Positions 1-7,090 of a DNA stretch of 23,911 nucleotides are shown piece by piece. Made by a program: the position numbers and the translations under genes. The DNA is from DATLFA01 sp039934635 (lineage in GTDB: Bacteria > Actinomycetota > Acidimicrobiia > Acidimicrobiales > WLNW01), in NCBI GenBank assembly GCA_039934635.1, contig JBDTLT010000067.1, forward strand, positions 1 through 23,911, read 5' to 3'. How positions within the stretch are numbered: position 1 is the stretch's first letter; every line of letters begins with the position of its first letter. The notes below the pieces were generated by a model. The model searched no databases, was not told where the DNA came from, and worked only from the letters and a program-made list of their open reading frames with translations.

Positions 1-676
1 AACGGTCTTCGACGACATCGCCGAGCTCGGCATCGCCGTCTTCGCGGAGCGGCTCCGACAACGACAGCGGCTCGGCGGCAAAGCGCAGCGCCTCGGTCAC
101 TTTGTCTTCGGGCATCTCGACTTCGGCAGCGAGCTCGGAGAGCGTCGCGGGGCGGCCGAGCTTGAGCTCTAGGCGCGAGCGCGCCTTTTGCAAGCGGGCC
201 AACGTGTCACCGGCATGCACCGGCAAGCGGATGGTGCGGCCAGTATTGGCGATGCCACGCGTGATCGCCTGGCGGATCCACCACGTGGCATACGTCGAGA
301 ACTTGAAGCCCTTGCGCCAGTCGAATTTTTCGACGGCGTGCATCAGGCCGAGGTTGCCCTCTTGGATGAGATCGAGCAACGGCAGGCCGGAGGCTTGATA
401 CTTCTTGGCGATCGAAACCACCAGCCGCAAGTTGGACTGGACGAACGTGCGCTCGGCGTCTTCGCCCCGGCGAACCTCGCGCTTGAGCTGCGTCTTGCGG
501 GAGGGCGTGACGCTGCTCGCGGGATCTTCGAGATCACGGCGCGCGGAGTTGCCCTGCTCGATTTGCTGGGCGAGACGAACTTCGTCTTCCTTCGTGAGCA
601 ACGGGTATTGCCCGATGTCAGTCAGGTAGAGACGAACGAGATCTTCTTCGTCGCGCTCGACGCGCTCTTTGGCCAT
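1..676 (-). CDS. RNA polymerase sigma-70 family factor (RpoD/SigA-like), C-terminus cut off by window edge
   Basis: Directs RNA polymerase to promoters. Reading leftward from ATG at 674-676 gives 225 codons before the window ends. Residues 12-43 form region 1.2 (starts DLVRLYLTDIGQYPLLTKED). Region 2.1-2.2 is near 76-117 (NLRLVVSIAKKY, LDLIQEGNLGLMHAVEKFD). Regions 2.3-2.4 (KFSTYATWWIRQAITR) bind and melt the -10 element. Region 3 starts after RTIRLPVH at about 150. Region 4 lies outside the window. Region 1.1 is essentially absent, because only about 11 residues precede region 1.2. This fits a group 2 sigma or a short principal sigma, and I cannot decide which without region 4. The upstream 174 bp hold no other gene. 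Family assignment is very secure; the exact paralogue is not. Confidence 0.95.
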   Translation of the reverse strand, partial: MAKERVERDEEDLVRLYLTDIGQYPLLTKEDEVRLAQQIEQGNSARRDLEDPASSVTPSRKTQLKREVRRGEDAERTFVQSNLRLVVSIAKKYQASGLPLLDLIQEGNLGLMHAVEKFDWRKGFKFSTYATWWIRQAITRGIANTGRTIRLPVHAGDTLARLQKARSRLELKLGRPATLSELAAEVEMPEDKVTEALRFAAEPLSLSEPLREDGDAELGDVVEDR

Positions 677-850
677 CGACTACCTACTCGGCGAACGAGG
701 TTGATTGAGGGCGATTAGGGACTTGGGTAGCTTACCGGCGCATCGTCAGACGCCACCGAGGCGTGCAAGATGTGACGAACCTCAGTGAATCGGGCGTGCG
801 CCGAATCATCAACGTCGCGGTGTAATTCGTGTCGATTGGGTTCGGTCGGC

Positions 851-1309
851 TCAGCCTACGAGCATCCCCGAGAGCCGCCCCAGATCCGTTTGGAGGAACG
901 TGGCCAAGCGGGTTGCCGCACCGTCGCTGACCGGCGACAAACGGGCTGTGAGCAGGTCTACCTCCGCTCGCATCTCGGCGGCCAGCGCGCGCAACGAGTC
1001 GACCCGCGCCGCCGGCTCGGCGTCTGCGAGATCGGTCAGGGCCTTGCCGGCGGCCGGCCCCGGTGCCGCGATGCGGTCGTCTTCGAGCAGCACCGATTCG
1101 GGAATCAGCGCGCGCCATTGCGCGGCGTGCCAGCCGAAGACCCGGGCCGCGACGGACACCGACACCTTGGCCTCGGGCGACGAGATCGAGTCGAGCCAGC
1201 CGGCCGCGACGACGAAGGCCTGCTCACAGGACCAGGCAACGGTCGAATAGACGCGGGCGGTGTCGGCCGCGGTCAGCGCGGCGTCGGATTCGGGTAGATC
1301 GAACAACAC
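851..1309 (-). CDS. hypothetical protein, about 152 aa, mostly helical
   Basis: I do not recognise this protein. The reading frame starts at GTG 1307-1309; an in-frame TAG lies a few codons upstream, so the start cannot move far. The 152 residues are rich in Ala, Leu and Glu and look all-helical. There is no signal peptide, membrane segment or catalytic motif that I can see. It contains one Cys near residue 28 and several Trp in the first half. A TACGCT hexamer lies 8 nt before the GTG (1318-1323), consistent with a near-leaderless promoter. The frame keeps the GC-rich third-position bias of neighbouring genes, which supports it as real. A competing minus-strand frame (732-1118) is Arg-rich shadow. 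Confidence 0.7.
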   Translation of the reverse strand: MLFDLPESDAALTAADTARVYSTVAWSCEQAFVVAAGWLDSISSPEAKVSVSVAARVFGWHAAQWRALIPESVLLEDDRIAAPGPAAGKALTDLADAEPAARVDSLRALAAEMRAEVDLLTARLSPVSDGAATRLATFLQTDLGRLSGMLVG

Positions 1310-1373
1310 GGCCGCCGAGCGTATCTACAGCCGCGGATTATCGCTGCCAATGTGGGGAGCCCACCAACCAACG

Positions 1374-2246
1374 TCAGAAGTGCTCCGGCGAATTGAGCAC
1401 GGCGTTGGTCACTTCGGCAAAGCGCACCGTCATGCGGCGAGTCACCATCCACACGATGACGGCGAGGAGACCCGCGCACGCCACGGCGTTCGCCGCCGCG
1501 AGCACGTTGAGGTCGGCCGCGAACTTCAGATCGTCGACATTGCTCGTGCCGCGAACGAACCCGACGGCGACGAGGACCTGCAACACGTAGCTGCCGATGA
1601 ATGTGAGCCAGTAGACGAAGACGAGTGTGGGTGGTTTCGGTTTCACCCTTCCGACACGATCGGTCCGCGTCCAGATTTCCTTCAAATAACCGAAGGGCCG
1701 CACCAAGCTGAGGAACGGGATGATCCACATCAGCGTGGCGACGGCGGTGCGACTCGAGGTCTTGCCGGGGCTGATCGTCGGCAGATTGCCGTAGGCGCGG
1801 GCGAACCAAACGAGAAACAACGGACCGCCGACGACGAGCAACACCGCACTGAGGCCGTGCAGCATGTCGAGCCGGTTGTCGAGCGAGTTCTCCAGCTCGA
1901 ACGGGATCTGCAACCCGTACTGGTGCACCAGGCGCCGGTGGTCGAGCGAGACGACGACGGTGTAGATCGACAGCGGCACCCAGACCGCGAAGATCGCCGT
2001 CACGATGGTTCCGATCGTGTCGACGGCGCGGTAGCCGAGCATCTCGGGCGTCTTGCGCACCCGCAGCTTCGGCGCGAACGCCGGTTGCGCGATGCCGTAG
2101 GGCGACGCCGGCGCGCCGAGCGAAAATCCTGCCGGCTCCGGCGGTGGATATCCCGCCGGGGCGTAGGGACCAGGGTGCGGAGTGAGCGGTCCCGCGGCGC
2201 CCGGAAGCTGCCCGGCAGGCGGAGGTGGGGGCGGCAAACGGCTCAT
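1374..2246 (-). CDS. DUF4328 family integral membrane protein
   Basis: A 290-residue membrane protein of unknown function. Residues 1-60 are a Pro/Gly/Ala-rich, probably cytoplasmic tail. About five hydrophobic segments follow, near 76-100, 128-150, 168-186, 207-231 and 246-268. The motif WFARAYGNLP (about 146-155), a Pro-containing third segment and a nearby EIW (190-192) are typical of DUF4328, a family common in Actinobacteria and often preceded by Pro-rich tails. No enzymatic residues are recognisable. The ATG is directly preceded by a perfect inverted repeat (2247-2262) that also contains a candidate -10 (GATGGT, 6 nt before the start). It probably forms its own transcript, since about 105 bp separate it from the gene upstream of it. 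Confidence 0.85.
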   Translation of the reverse strand: MSRLPPPPPPAGQLPGAAGPLTPHPGPYAPAGYPPPEPAGFSLGAPASPYGIAQPAFAPKLRVRKTPEMLGYRAVDTIGTIVTAIFAVWVPLSIYTVVVSLDHRRLVHQYGLQIPFELENSLDNRLDMLHGLSAVLLVVGGPLFLVWFARAYGNLPTISPGKTSSRTAVATLMWIIPFLSLVRPFGYLKEIWTRTDRVGRVKPKPPTLVFVYWLTFIGSYVLQVLVAVGFVRGTSNVDDLKFAADLNVLAAANAVACAGLLAVIVWMVTRRMTVRFAEVTNAVLNSPEHF

Positions 2247-2262
2247 GTCCGAACCATCGGAC
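2247..2262. promoter_or_regulatory. Perfect palindrome abutting the DUF4328 start codon
   Basis: GTCCGA-ACCA-TCGGAC is a perfect inverted repeat with 6-bp arms and a 4-bp centre, immediately upstream of the ATG at 2244-2246. On the minus strand it includes GATGGT, which sits exactly 6 nt before the ATG and may be the -10 of a leaderless promoter. A protein bound here would block that promoter, so an operator is the likeliest role. An RNA hairpin is possible only if transcription starts further upstream. The binding protein is unknown. Confidence 0.4.
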
Positions 2263-2305
2263 AGTAGAGGGGACGCCTTGAGCCCGTTCCTCGCGTTGGA
2301 GACCT

Positions 2306-2352
2306 TTGGCTCAGCGCGGCTGCGCCACGACTTGGCTCAGCGCGGCTGCGCC
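2306..2352. repeat. Two tandem 21-bp hairpin-forming repeats (period 26 bp)
   Basis: Two identical 21-bp copies (2306-2326 and 2332-2352) are separated by 5 bp. On the minus strand each contains GGCGCAGC-CGC-GCTGAGCC, which folds into an 8-bp stem with one G/A mismatch and a 3-nt loop. The second copy ends at the first base of the stop codon of the exported-protein gene (2352-2813), so that gene's mRNA would end in two adjacent hairpins. There is no T-tract. They may act as a Rho-independent-like stop or 3' mRNA stabiliser, or be a pair of a dispersed REP-like element. I found no third copy in the window. Confidence 0.6.
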
Positions 2353-2813
2353 TATCGGCGCTTGGCGTTGACCAGGCGATCGATGGCCGGCCCGACTTTG
2401 GCCTCGAGGGTGGCCGCTCGCGCTTCGTCGATCTTGCCGGCGGTAAGCGCCGCGTCGATGCGGGAGTGGGCCTTGGCCGTCATCAGGTCGACGAGCCCTT
2501 GGGTCTTGGGGCCGGCGATCTCGGCCAAGCTCTTCCCGGATTGGAGCTCTTGCTTGAGTGCCTCGGGCGTGAGGCCCAGGTACTCGGCGATCTCGGCGCG
2601 TCGCGTGCTCACGCGCTCCTTGATGCGGGCGCGTACCGCGGCTCGCCGCTCGGGCTTCGTCTTCGGCGCGGTGTTCGTGGTCGAGTCGGGCGCGCTCTGC
2701 TGTTGGCCCGAGTCTTGCGCCGACGCAATACCGATCGGTGCGAGTGCGGCGACCGCAAATGCTCCACCGGTGATACTGGCGGCGGCGACGGCGGCGATGA
2801 TCATCTTCTTCAT
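2352..2813 (-). CDS. small exported protein of unknown function
   Basis: A 153-residue protein with a clear signal peptide: MKKM start, hydrophobic core through about residue 28, and a probable cleavage after ASA near residue 32. A Gln/Ser/Thr-rich linker follows (33-52), then a charged helical domain rich in Arg, Lys, Glu and Ala. The segment YLGLTPEALKQELQSGKSLAEIA (about 98-120, given here only as a landmark starting LGLTPEAL) resembles a short helical repeat I associate with secreted actinobacterial proteins of unknown role. No Cys and no catalytic motif are present. The start is supported by GAGGAG six bases before the ATG, one of the few genes here with a classical ribosome binding site. 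It is followed by the tandem hairpins at 2306-2352. Confidence 0.8.
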   Translation of the reverse strand: MKKMIIAAVAAASITGGAFAVAALAPIGIASAQDSGQQQSAPDSTTNTAPKTKPERRAAVRARIKERVSTRRAEIAEYLGLTPEALKQELQSGKSLAEIAGPKTQGLVDLMTAKAHSRIDAALTAGKIDEARAATLEAKVGPAIDRLVNAKRR

Positions 2814-2875
2814 GACGGACTCCTCGTTTCGGAACCCATCATGAACCTCGCCTATTAGGGAAGTGTGAGGCCCTG

Positions 2876-3703
2876 TCAGCGCAGGCTGGCGAAGAGATCG
2901 TCCTCGGGCACCAGCGATGCCGTGCGATCATGGGCCAGCACGAAGGTCTCGACGCCGAACACTTCGCGGAACACATCGGGGAATCGCATGTTCGGCGACC
3001 GCTCGGTTTGGCTGCGGTGCGCCGTGAGCGCGGCGAGCTTGCGGTCGACGACCCCCGTGGTATCGATCGTCGTGGTGATGAGCTCGTCGGGCGTGCCCGG
3101 CAGGCCTTCGACTCCCGGCGGCCGCGGCGGTGGCGGAGGCAATTCGACGCCGCGCGCTTCGAGCATCTGGCGCATGCGGAGCCAGGCCGACCGCGGGCGC
3201 GCCGTGTAATAGAGTTTTGCCGGCCATCCGGCGCGCTCGACCGCGGCCAGTGTCGCGCGGTGGGTCTGCACGTGGTCGGGATGTCCGTAGCCACCGTTGG
3301 CGGCGTAGGTGATGATCACCGAAGGGCGGTAGCGGTCGATCAGCGCAGCCAGCCGCCCGCCGGACTCTTCGAGCGCGATGTTGCAGAACGCGTCGGGCCG
3401 GCCGTTGCCGTCCCAACCGTGCATTCCGGAATCGCGGTAGCCGAGCAGTTCGCGGTGGTGCACGCCGAGGATGGCGCACGCTTGGTCGAGCTCGGCCAGC
3501 CGCACGCGGGCGACCTCGGCGTCGTCGTGGCCCTCTTCACCGGGCTTGACGCCCCCGGGACCGTCGCCGAGCTCGCCATTGGTGCAGGTGACCACCACCG
3601 TGCGAATTCCTTCGTCGCTGTAGCGGGCGAGGACGCCGCCGGTGCTCGACGATTCGTCGTCGGGGTGCGCGTGCACCGCCATCAACGTGAGGGGATCGGC
3701 CAT
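2876..3703 (-). CDS. PIG-L/LmbE family zinc deacetylase (MshB/Mca-like)
   Basis: Probably a zinc-dependent N-deacetylase or amidase acting on a GlcNAc-containing thiol or conjugate. The 275-residue protein carries the family signature AHPDDE at 12-17 (H13 and D16 as metal ligands, D15 as general base) and HPDH at 141-144, giving the third zinc ligand. GYRDSGM (88-94) and NGGYGHPDH (136-144) occur in both MshB (mycothiol biosynthesis) and Mca (mycothiol S-conjugate amidase). I cannot separate the two by eye. No other mycothiol gene is in the window. A Pro-rich loop lies near 188-198. There is no Shine-Dalgarno sequence; GAAGAT lies 6 nt before the ATG. The gene stands alone, with the glnII terminator region upstream. 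Confidence 0.88.
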   Translation of the reverse strand: MADPLTLMAVHAHPDDESSSTGGVLARYSDEGIRTVVVTCTNGELGDGPGGVKPGEEGHDDAEVARVRLAELDQACAILGVHHRELLGYRDSGMHGWDGNGRPDAFCNIALEESGGRLAALIDRYRPSVIITYAANGGYGHPDHVQTHRATLAAVERAGWPAKLYYTARPRSAWLRMRQMLEARGVELPPPPPRPPGVEGLPGTPDELITTTIDTTGVVDRKLAALTAHRSQTERSPNMRFPDVFREVFGVETFVLAHDRTASLVPEDDLFASLR

Positions 3704-3730
3704 CTCGGCATCTTCGCGCGCAAAACGGAA

Positions 3731-3754
3731 CGAGGCGCCCTCGCGGGCGCCTCG
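3731..3754 (-). terminator. Intrinsic terminator downstream of glnII
   Basis: CGAGGCGCCC-TCGC-GGGCGCCTCG is a perfect 10-bp stem with a 4-nt loop. On the minus strand it is followed by TTCCGTTTTG, a reasonable U-tract. It lies 50 bp past the glnII stop and 28 bp before the PIG-L start, so it should separate the two minus-strand transcripts. A second, weaker hairpin (CGACGG-N6-CCGTCG, 3779-3796) sits between it and the glnII stop. Confidence 0.8.
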
Positions 3755-3804
3755 TCCGGTGGATGGGTGGTTTGCGCCCGACGGCGCATTCCGTCGTGCG
3801 TTGC

Positions 3805-4827
3805 TTACGCAAGACCCTTGGCAACCTCGGTCTCACACACCGTGTTGGTGATGAGACGGGTCACTACGTAGGGATCCATGTTGGCGTTCGGGCGACGATC
3901 TTCGATGTAGCCCTTCTTGTCTTTCGCGACCTGCCACGGGATGCGGATCGATGCGCCACGGTCGGACACGCCGTATTTGAACTCGGTCCAGTGGGCCGTC
4001 TCGTGGTGACCGGTGAGGCGGTCTTCGGTGCCCACGCCGTAGCCGGCGATGTGCTCCATCGGCTTGCCCGGCGCACCAAGCGCTTCGCACGCGTTGATGA
4101 TGGCATCCCAACCGTTGCGCATGGCCTTGGTCGAGTAGTTGGTGTGCGCGCCGGCGCCGTTCCAGTCGCCGCGCATCGGCTTGGCGATGATCGACGCGTT
4201 GACGCCGAAGTCCTCGGCGACGCGGTACAGCAGGTAACGGCCCATCCACAGATGATCCGAGACCTCGACCGGGCCGACGGGGCCGATCTGGAACTCCCAC
4301 TGGCCGGGCATCACTTCGGCATTGGTGCCCGAGATCGCTAAACCGGCCTCGATGCAGGCGGTCGTGTGGGCCTCGACGATGTCGCGGCCGAACACTTCGT
4401 CGGCGCCGACACCGCAGTAGTAGGGACCTTGCGGCGCGGGATAGCCGACGGCGGGGAAGCCGAGGGGGCGTCCGTCCTTGAAGAACGTGTATTCCTGCTC
4501 GATGCCGAACAGGGAGTCATGGGCCTTGTACTTTTCGGCGACTGCCGTGCAGGCGGCCCGAGTGTTGGTCGTATGGGGCTCGAACGTGTCGGGCAGGAGG
4601 ACCTCGCAGAGCACCAAGACATTGGGGCCCTTGCGGATCGGGTCAGGGCAGACGAACCCCGGCTTGAGCACACAGTCGCTGTTGTTACCTGGCGCCTGGT
4701 TGGTCGATGAGCCGTCGAAGCCCCAGATGCCGGGCTGCTCGCCATCGTCCAAAATCTTGGTCTTGGAGCGCATCAGCGGAATCGGCTCTGTGCCGTCGAT
4801 CCAAATGTACTCCGCACGGTAAACCAC
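3805..4827 (-). CDS. glnII: Glutamine synthetase type II (GSII, eukaryotic-type)
   Basis: Makes glutamine from glutamate, ammonia and ATP in the cytoplasm. At 340 residues it has GSII rather than GSI length. Diagnostic motifs in order: YIWIDGTEP (7-15), WGFDGSSTNQA (35-45), metal-ligand GIEQEYTF (108-115, E110 and E112), GPYYCGVG (134-141), the segment beginning GTNAEVMPGQWEFQIGP near 167-183, DWNGAGAHTNYSTK (221-234), SDRGASIRIP (288-297) and YIEDRRPNANMDPY (307-320). All catalytic motifs look intact. The start is GTG 4825-4827, since an in-frame TGA lies 6 bases upstream. No strong ribosome binding site is evident. It is divergent from glnA2, and the shared 153-bp gap carries a probable PhoP/GlnR-type repeat array, so nitrogen (and perhaps phosphate) control is likely. 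Confidence 0.95.
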   Translation of the reverse strand: MVYRAEYIWIDGTEPIPLMRSKTKILDDGEQPGIWGFDGSSTNQAPGNNSDCVLKPGFVCPDPIRKGPNVLVLCEVLLPDTFEPHTTNTRAACTAVAEKYKAHDSLFGIEQEYTFFKDGRPLGFPAVGYPAPQGPYYCGVGADEVFGRDIVEAHTTACIEAGLAISGTNAEVMPGQWEFQIGPVGPVEVSDHLWMGRYLLYRVAEDFGVNASIIAKPMRGDWNGAGAHTNYSTKAMRNGWDAIINACEALGAPGKPMEHIAGYGVGTEDRLTGHHETAHWTEFKYGVSDRGASIRIPWQVAKDKKGYIEDRRPNANMDPYVVTRLITNTVCETEVAKGLA

Positions 4828-4887
4828 GGGAGATCACCAACTTCCTTACCTAGTTCGGGTCCATACGATTGTGGCACGGTATCCAAC

Positions 4888-4931
4888 AGACCGTTTCCCT
4901 GACGTTGCATCTCTGTGAACGCAGTGTGAAC
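4888..4931 (-). promoter_or_regulatory. Four tandem 11-bp operator units (PHO-box-like plus GlnR-box-like) between glnII and glnA2
   Basis: Read on the minus strand, four consecutive 11-bp units begin GTTCAC (4931), GTTCAC (4920), TGCAAC (4909) and GGAAAC (4898). The first two match the direct repeats of the streptomycete PHO box (GTTCACC-like, period 11). The last two give GCAAC-N6-GAAAC (4893-4908), one mismatch from the actinobacterial GlnR box GTnAC-N6-GAAAC. All share the same helical face. A tentative glnII -10 (TACCGT, 4876-4881) lies just downstream. On the other side the array ends about 50 bp before glnA2, just upstream of TTGCCC-N16-CAGAAT (4946-4973). Motif matches are read directly; the bound proteins are inferred. 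Confidence 0.6.
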
Positions 4932-4945
4932 GGGGCCCCTGGGGC

Positions 4946-4973
4946 TTGCCCGGCCCCCGGAAGGGCGCAGAAT
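4946..4973 (+). promoter_or_regulatory. Candidate glnA2 promoter
   Basis: TTGCCC (4946-4951), a 16-bp spacer and CAGAAT (4968-4973) lie so that transcription would start at or within a base of the ATG at 4981. This would give a leaderless or nearly leaderless mRNA. A purine stretch GGAAGG at 4959-4964 is too far from the ATG to be a good ribosome binding site. The operator array ends 14 bp upstream of the -35. Confidence 0.4.
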
Positions 4974-4980
4974 ATGTCCC

Positions 4981-6315
4981 ATGGAACGCCAGCAGGAATA
5001 CGTGCTACGCACGATCGAGGAACGGGGAGTCCGCCTCGTTCGGCTTTGGTTCACCGATGTTCTCGGTACCCACAAGTCGATCGCCATCTCCCCCGCCGAG
5101 CTCGACAAGGTCTTCGAAGAGGGCCTGCAGTTCGACGGATCCGCCATCGACGGCTTTTCGCGGGTGCAGGAGTCCGACGTCCTCGCCCGGCCCGACCCCT
5201 CGAGTTTCGAGCTGCTCCCCTGGTCCCCCGAGGACGAGCCGAGCGGCGTGATGTTCTGCGACATCGAGAACCTCGATGGCACGCCCTTTGGCGGTGACCC
5301 GCGCCAAGTGCTCAAGCGCAACTTGCGCCTCGCTCGCGAAAAGGGGTTCACCTTCTTCGTCGCTCCCGAAGTCGAGTTCTTCTACTTCGCCTCCGGCGAC
5401 CCCAAGCACGAACCGCAACCGCTCGATCGTGCTTCCTACTTCGACCTCACGACGGTCGACGTCTCGAGCGATCTCCGCAAGCGCACGCTGCACATGCTCG
5501 AGCGTCTCGGTATCCCCGTCGAGTTCAGCTTTCACGAGGACAGCCCCAGCCAACACGAGATCGACCTGCAGTACAGCGAAGCGCTGTCGATGGCCGACAA
5601 CGTGATGATGCTGCGACTCGTCGTGCGCAAGGTCGCCATGGAGAACGGTGTCTACGCAACGTTCATGCCCAAGCCGCTCAACGGCGTGCAGGGCTCCGGC
5701 ATGCACACGCACATGTCGTTGTTCGAAGGCGAGTCCAACGCGTTCCACGATCCGAGCGACGAGTACGGCTTGTCCAAAGTCGGGCGCTGCTTCATCGCCG
5801 GGTTGTTGCGACACGCCCGAGAGATCACCGCCGTCACCAATCAGTTGGTCAACAGCTACAAGCGGCTCAACGAAGGCTACGAAGCGCCGCAATACGTGTC
5901 GTGGGCGCGCAACAACCGCTCCGCGCTCGTGCGTGTCCCCACGCCCAAGCGCGGCAAGTCCGAGTCGACCCGCATCGAATATCGCGCCATAGACCCGGCG
6001 TGCAATCCGTATCTCGTCTACTCGTTGTTGCTCGCGGCCGGCATGAAGGGCATTCAAGAGAACTACGAGTTGCCGCGCGAGGCGCACGGCAACATGTTCG
6101 AGCTCTCCGCGCAGGATCAACTGGCGATTGGCGTCCAATCGCTGCCACAATCGTTGTCAGAAGCGATCGACGAGATGGATCGATCCACGCTCGTTCGCGA
6201 GGCGCTCGGTGGACATATCTACGAATGGTTCCTGCGCAACAAGCGATCCGAATGGCGTGACTATCAACGAGTCGTCACGCAGTTCGAATTGGACCGATAC
6301 CTGCCGGTGTGGTGA
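4981..6315 (+). CDS. glnA2: Glutamine synthetase type I, GlnA2-like (GSI-alpha)
   Basis: ATP-dependent glutamine synthetase or related gamma-glutamyl ligase. At 444 residues it matches GlnA2-type enzymes. Motifs: LWFTDVLG (22-29), LQFDGSAIDGF (49-59), metal-ligand APEVEFF (128-134, E130 and E132), SPSQHEIDL (188-196), GSGMHTHMSL (238-247), SWARNNRSALVRVP (307-320) and RIEYRAIDPACNPYL (331-345). The adenylylation-site motif of GSI-beta enzymes (NLYDLP) is replaced by NYELPREAHGN (361-371) with no equivalent tyrosine site that I can identify, so GlnE control is unlikely. Some actinobacterial GlnA paralogues use polyamines or other amines, so the substrate is not certain. The stop is 3 bp before the GlnR-like gene, which indicates an operon. 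Confidence 0.92.
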   Translation: MERQQEYVLRTIEERGVRLVRLWFTDVLGTHKSIAISPAELDKVFEEGLQFDGSAIDGFSRVQESDVLARPDPSSFELLPWSPEDEPSGVMFCDIENLDGTPFGGDPRQVLKRNLRLAREKGFTFFVAPEVEFFYFASGDPKHEPQPLDRASYFDLTTVDVSSDLRKRTLHMLERLGIPVEFSFHEDSPSQHEIDLQYSEALSMADNVMMLRLVVRKVAMENGVYATFMPKPLNGVQGSGMHTHMSLFEGESNAFHDPSDEYGLSKVGRCFIAGLLRHAREITAVTNQLVNSYKRLNEGYEAPQYVSWARNNRSALVRVPTPKRGKSESTRIEYRAIDPACNPYLVYSLLLAAGMKGIQENYELPREAHGNMFELSAQDQLAIGVQSLPQSLSEAIDEMDRSTLVREALGGHIYEWFLRNKRSEWRDYQRVVTQFELDRYLPVW

Positions 6316-6318
6316 ACG

Positions 6319-7002
6319 GTGAACGAGCCGCTCTTGGTCTTCCCCGATCCGCCGGTGCCCGAACTCGCGCAGACACTCGATCTCGCCGGATGGCAGTGGA
6401 AAGCCGTGTCTGACGAAAACATGGCGAGGCGGTCCGAACCCGACGCCGGATGGGCCGGCGCGATCATCTGTGCCGATCGCAATCCCGAGGCAGCCTTCGC
6501 GGTTGCCCGCGCCGTTCGCAAGACCGATCGTCCGCTCGAGCCACTGCTGTTGTTGATAAGTGGCGCGCAACTCGCCGATCTCGATTTGCGCGACGACCTC
6601 TACGACGACTTCTGCCTATCGCCGTTCCATCCTCGTGAACTCGAAGCGCGGCTCAAGCACCTCTTCTGGCGCGTCGGCAAAGGCGGCCGGCCCGAGTTGC
6701 TCGAATATGGCCCGCTCGTGCTCAACATCGAGACCTACCAAGCCGCGCTCAGCGGCCGTCCCCTCGATCTCACGTACATGGAGTACGAACTGCTCAAGTT
6801 CCTCGCAACGCATCCGGGCAAGGTGTTCTCACGCGAGACGTTGCTCTCGAGGGTGTGGGGCTACGACTACTACGGCGGTGCTCGCACGGTTGATGTCCAC
6901 ATCCGTCGCCTCCGCGCAAAACTCGGCGAAGAACACGCGAACCTCATCCAAACCGTTCGCTCGGTCGGCTACAGCTTCGGCCAATCCCGCTGGAGCTTTT
7001 GA
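6319..7002 (+). CDS. glnR: Orphan OmpR/PhoB-family regulator, GlnR-like
   Basis: Probably a nitrogen-responsive transcription factor. Of 227 residues, 1-115 form a divergent receiver domain: an Asp sits at the expected strand end (D53, in AIICADRN), but the acidic pocket and the conserved Lys/Thr pattern are not evident. This matches GlnR, whose receiver works without phosphorylation. Residues 126-216 are a full winged-helix domain: LDLTYMEYELLKFLATHPG, VFSRETLLSRVWGYDYYGG, RTVDVHIRRLRAKLG and TVRSVGYSF. The wording of this domain is very close to GlnR and MtrA. No sensor kinase is adjacent. Position 3 bp after glnA2, and a GlnR-type box upstream of that gene, favour GlnR. The start is GTG 6319. 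Regulator class is certain, the GlnR name probable. Confidence 0.75.
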   Translation: MNEPLLVFPDPPVPELAQTLDLAGWQWKAVSDENMARRSEPDAGWAGAIICADRNPEAAFAVARAVRKTDRPLEPLLLLISGAQLADLDLRDDLYDDFCLSPFHPRELEARLKHLFWRVGKGGRPELLEYGPLVLNIETYQAALSGRPLDLTYMEYELLKFLATHPGKVFSRETLLSRVWGYDYYGGARTVDVHIRRLRAKLGEEHANLIQTVRSVGYSFGQSRWSF

Positions 7003-7007
7003 GGCCT

Positions 7008-7032
7008 GCGCGGTGCGCGCTCTGTTTCGTTT
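7008..7032 (+). terminator. Weak candidate terminator after the glnA2-glnR operon
   Basis: GCGC-GGT-GCGC (7008-7018) is a short 4-bp hairpin followed by a T-rich run (TCTGTTTCGTTT, 7021-7032). It is correctly placed just after the regulator stop but the stem is short, so this is tentative. Confidence 0.3.
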
Positions 7033-7090
7033 GACCTTGTGGCGAGTCTCCATCGACTGACTGTCACAGGTAGTCGCTTAGATAGAGGGC

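Noticed and set aside
1352..1364. GTGGG-GAG-CCCAC hairpin after the DUF4328 stop as a terminator
   Set aside because: Only 5 bp of stem and no T-tract; too weak to call.
1260..2267. 335-codon plus-strand open frame opposite the DUF4328 gene
   Set aside because: Asp/Glu/Arg/His-rich shadow; the minus strand shows ordered membrane segments and DUF4328 motifs.
5005..6150. 381-codon minus-strand open frame opposite glnA2
   Set aside because: The plus strand encodes an intact glutamine synthetase with all motifs; the minus frame shows no family similarity and mirrors its codon bias.
3805..6315. Possibility that the two glutamine synthetases are a recent duplication
   Set aside because: They belong to different families (GSII and GSI) with different lengths and motifs, so they are not paralogues from a local duplication.
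6312..6324. GTGAAC repeated at the glnA2-glnR junction, resembling the PHO-box unit
   Set aside because: The period is 7 bp, not 11, and the bases are the glnA2 stop and the regulator start codon context.
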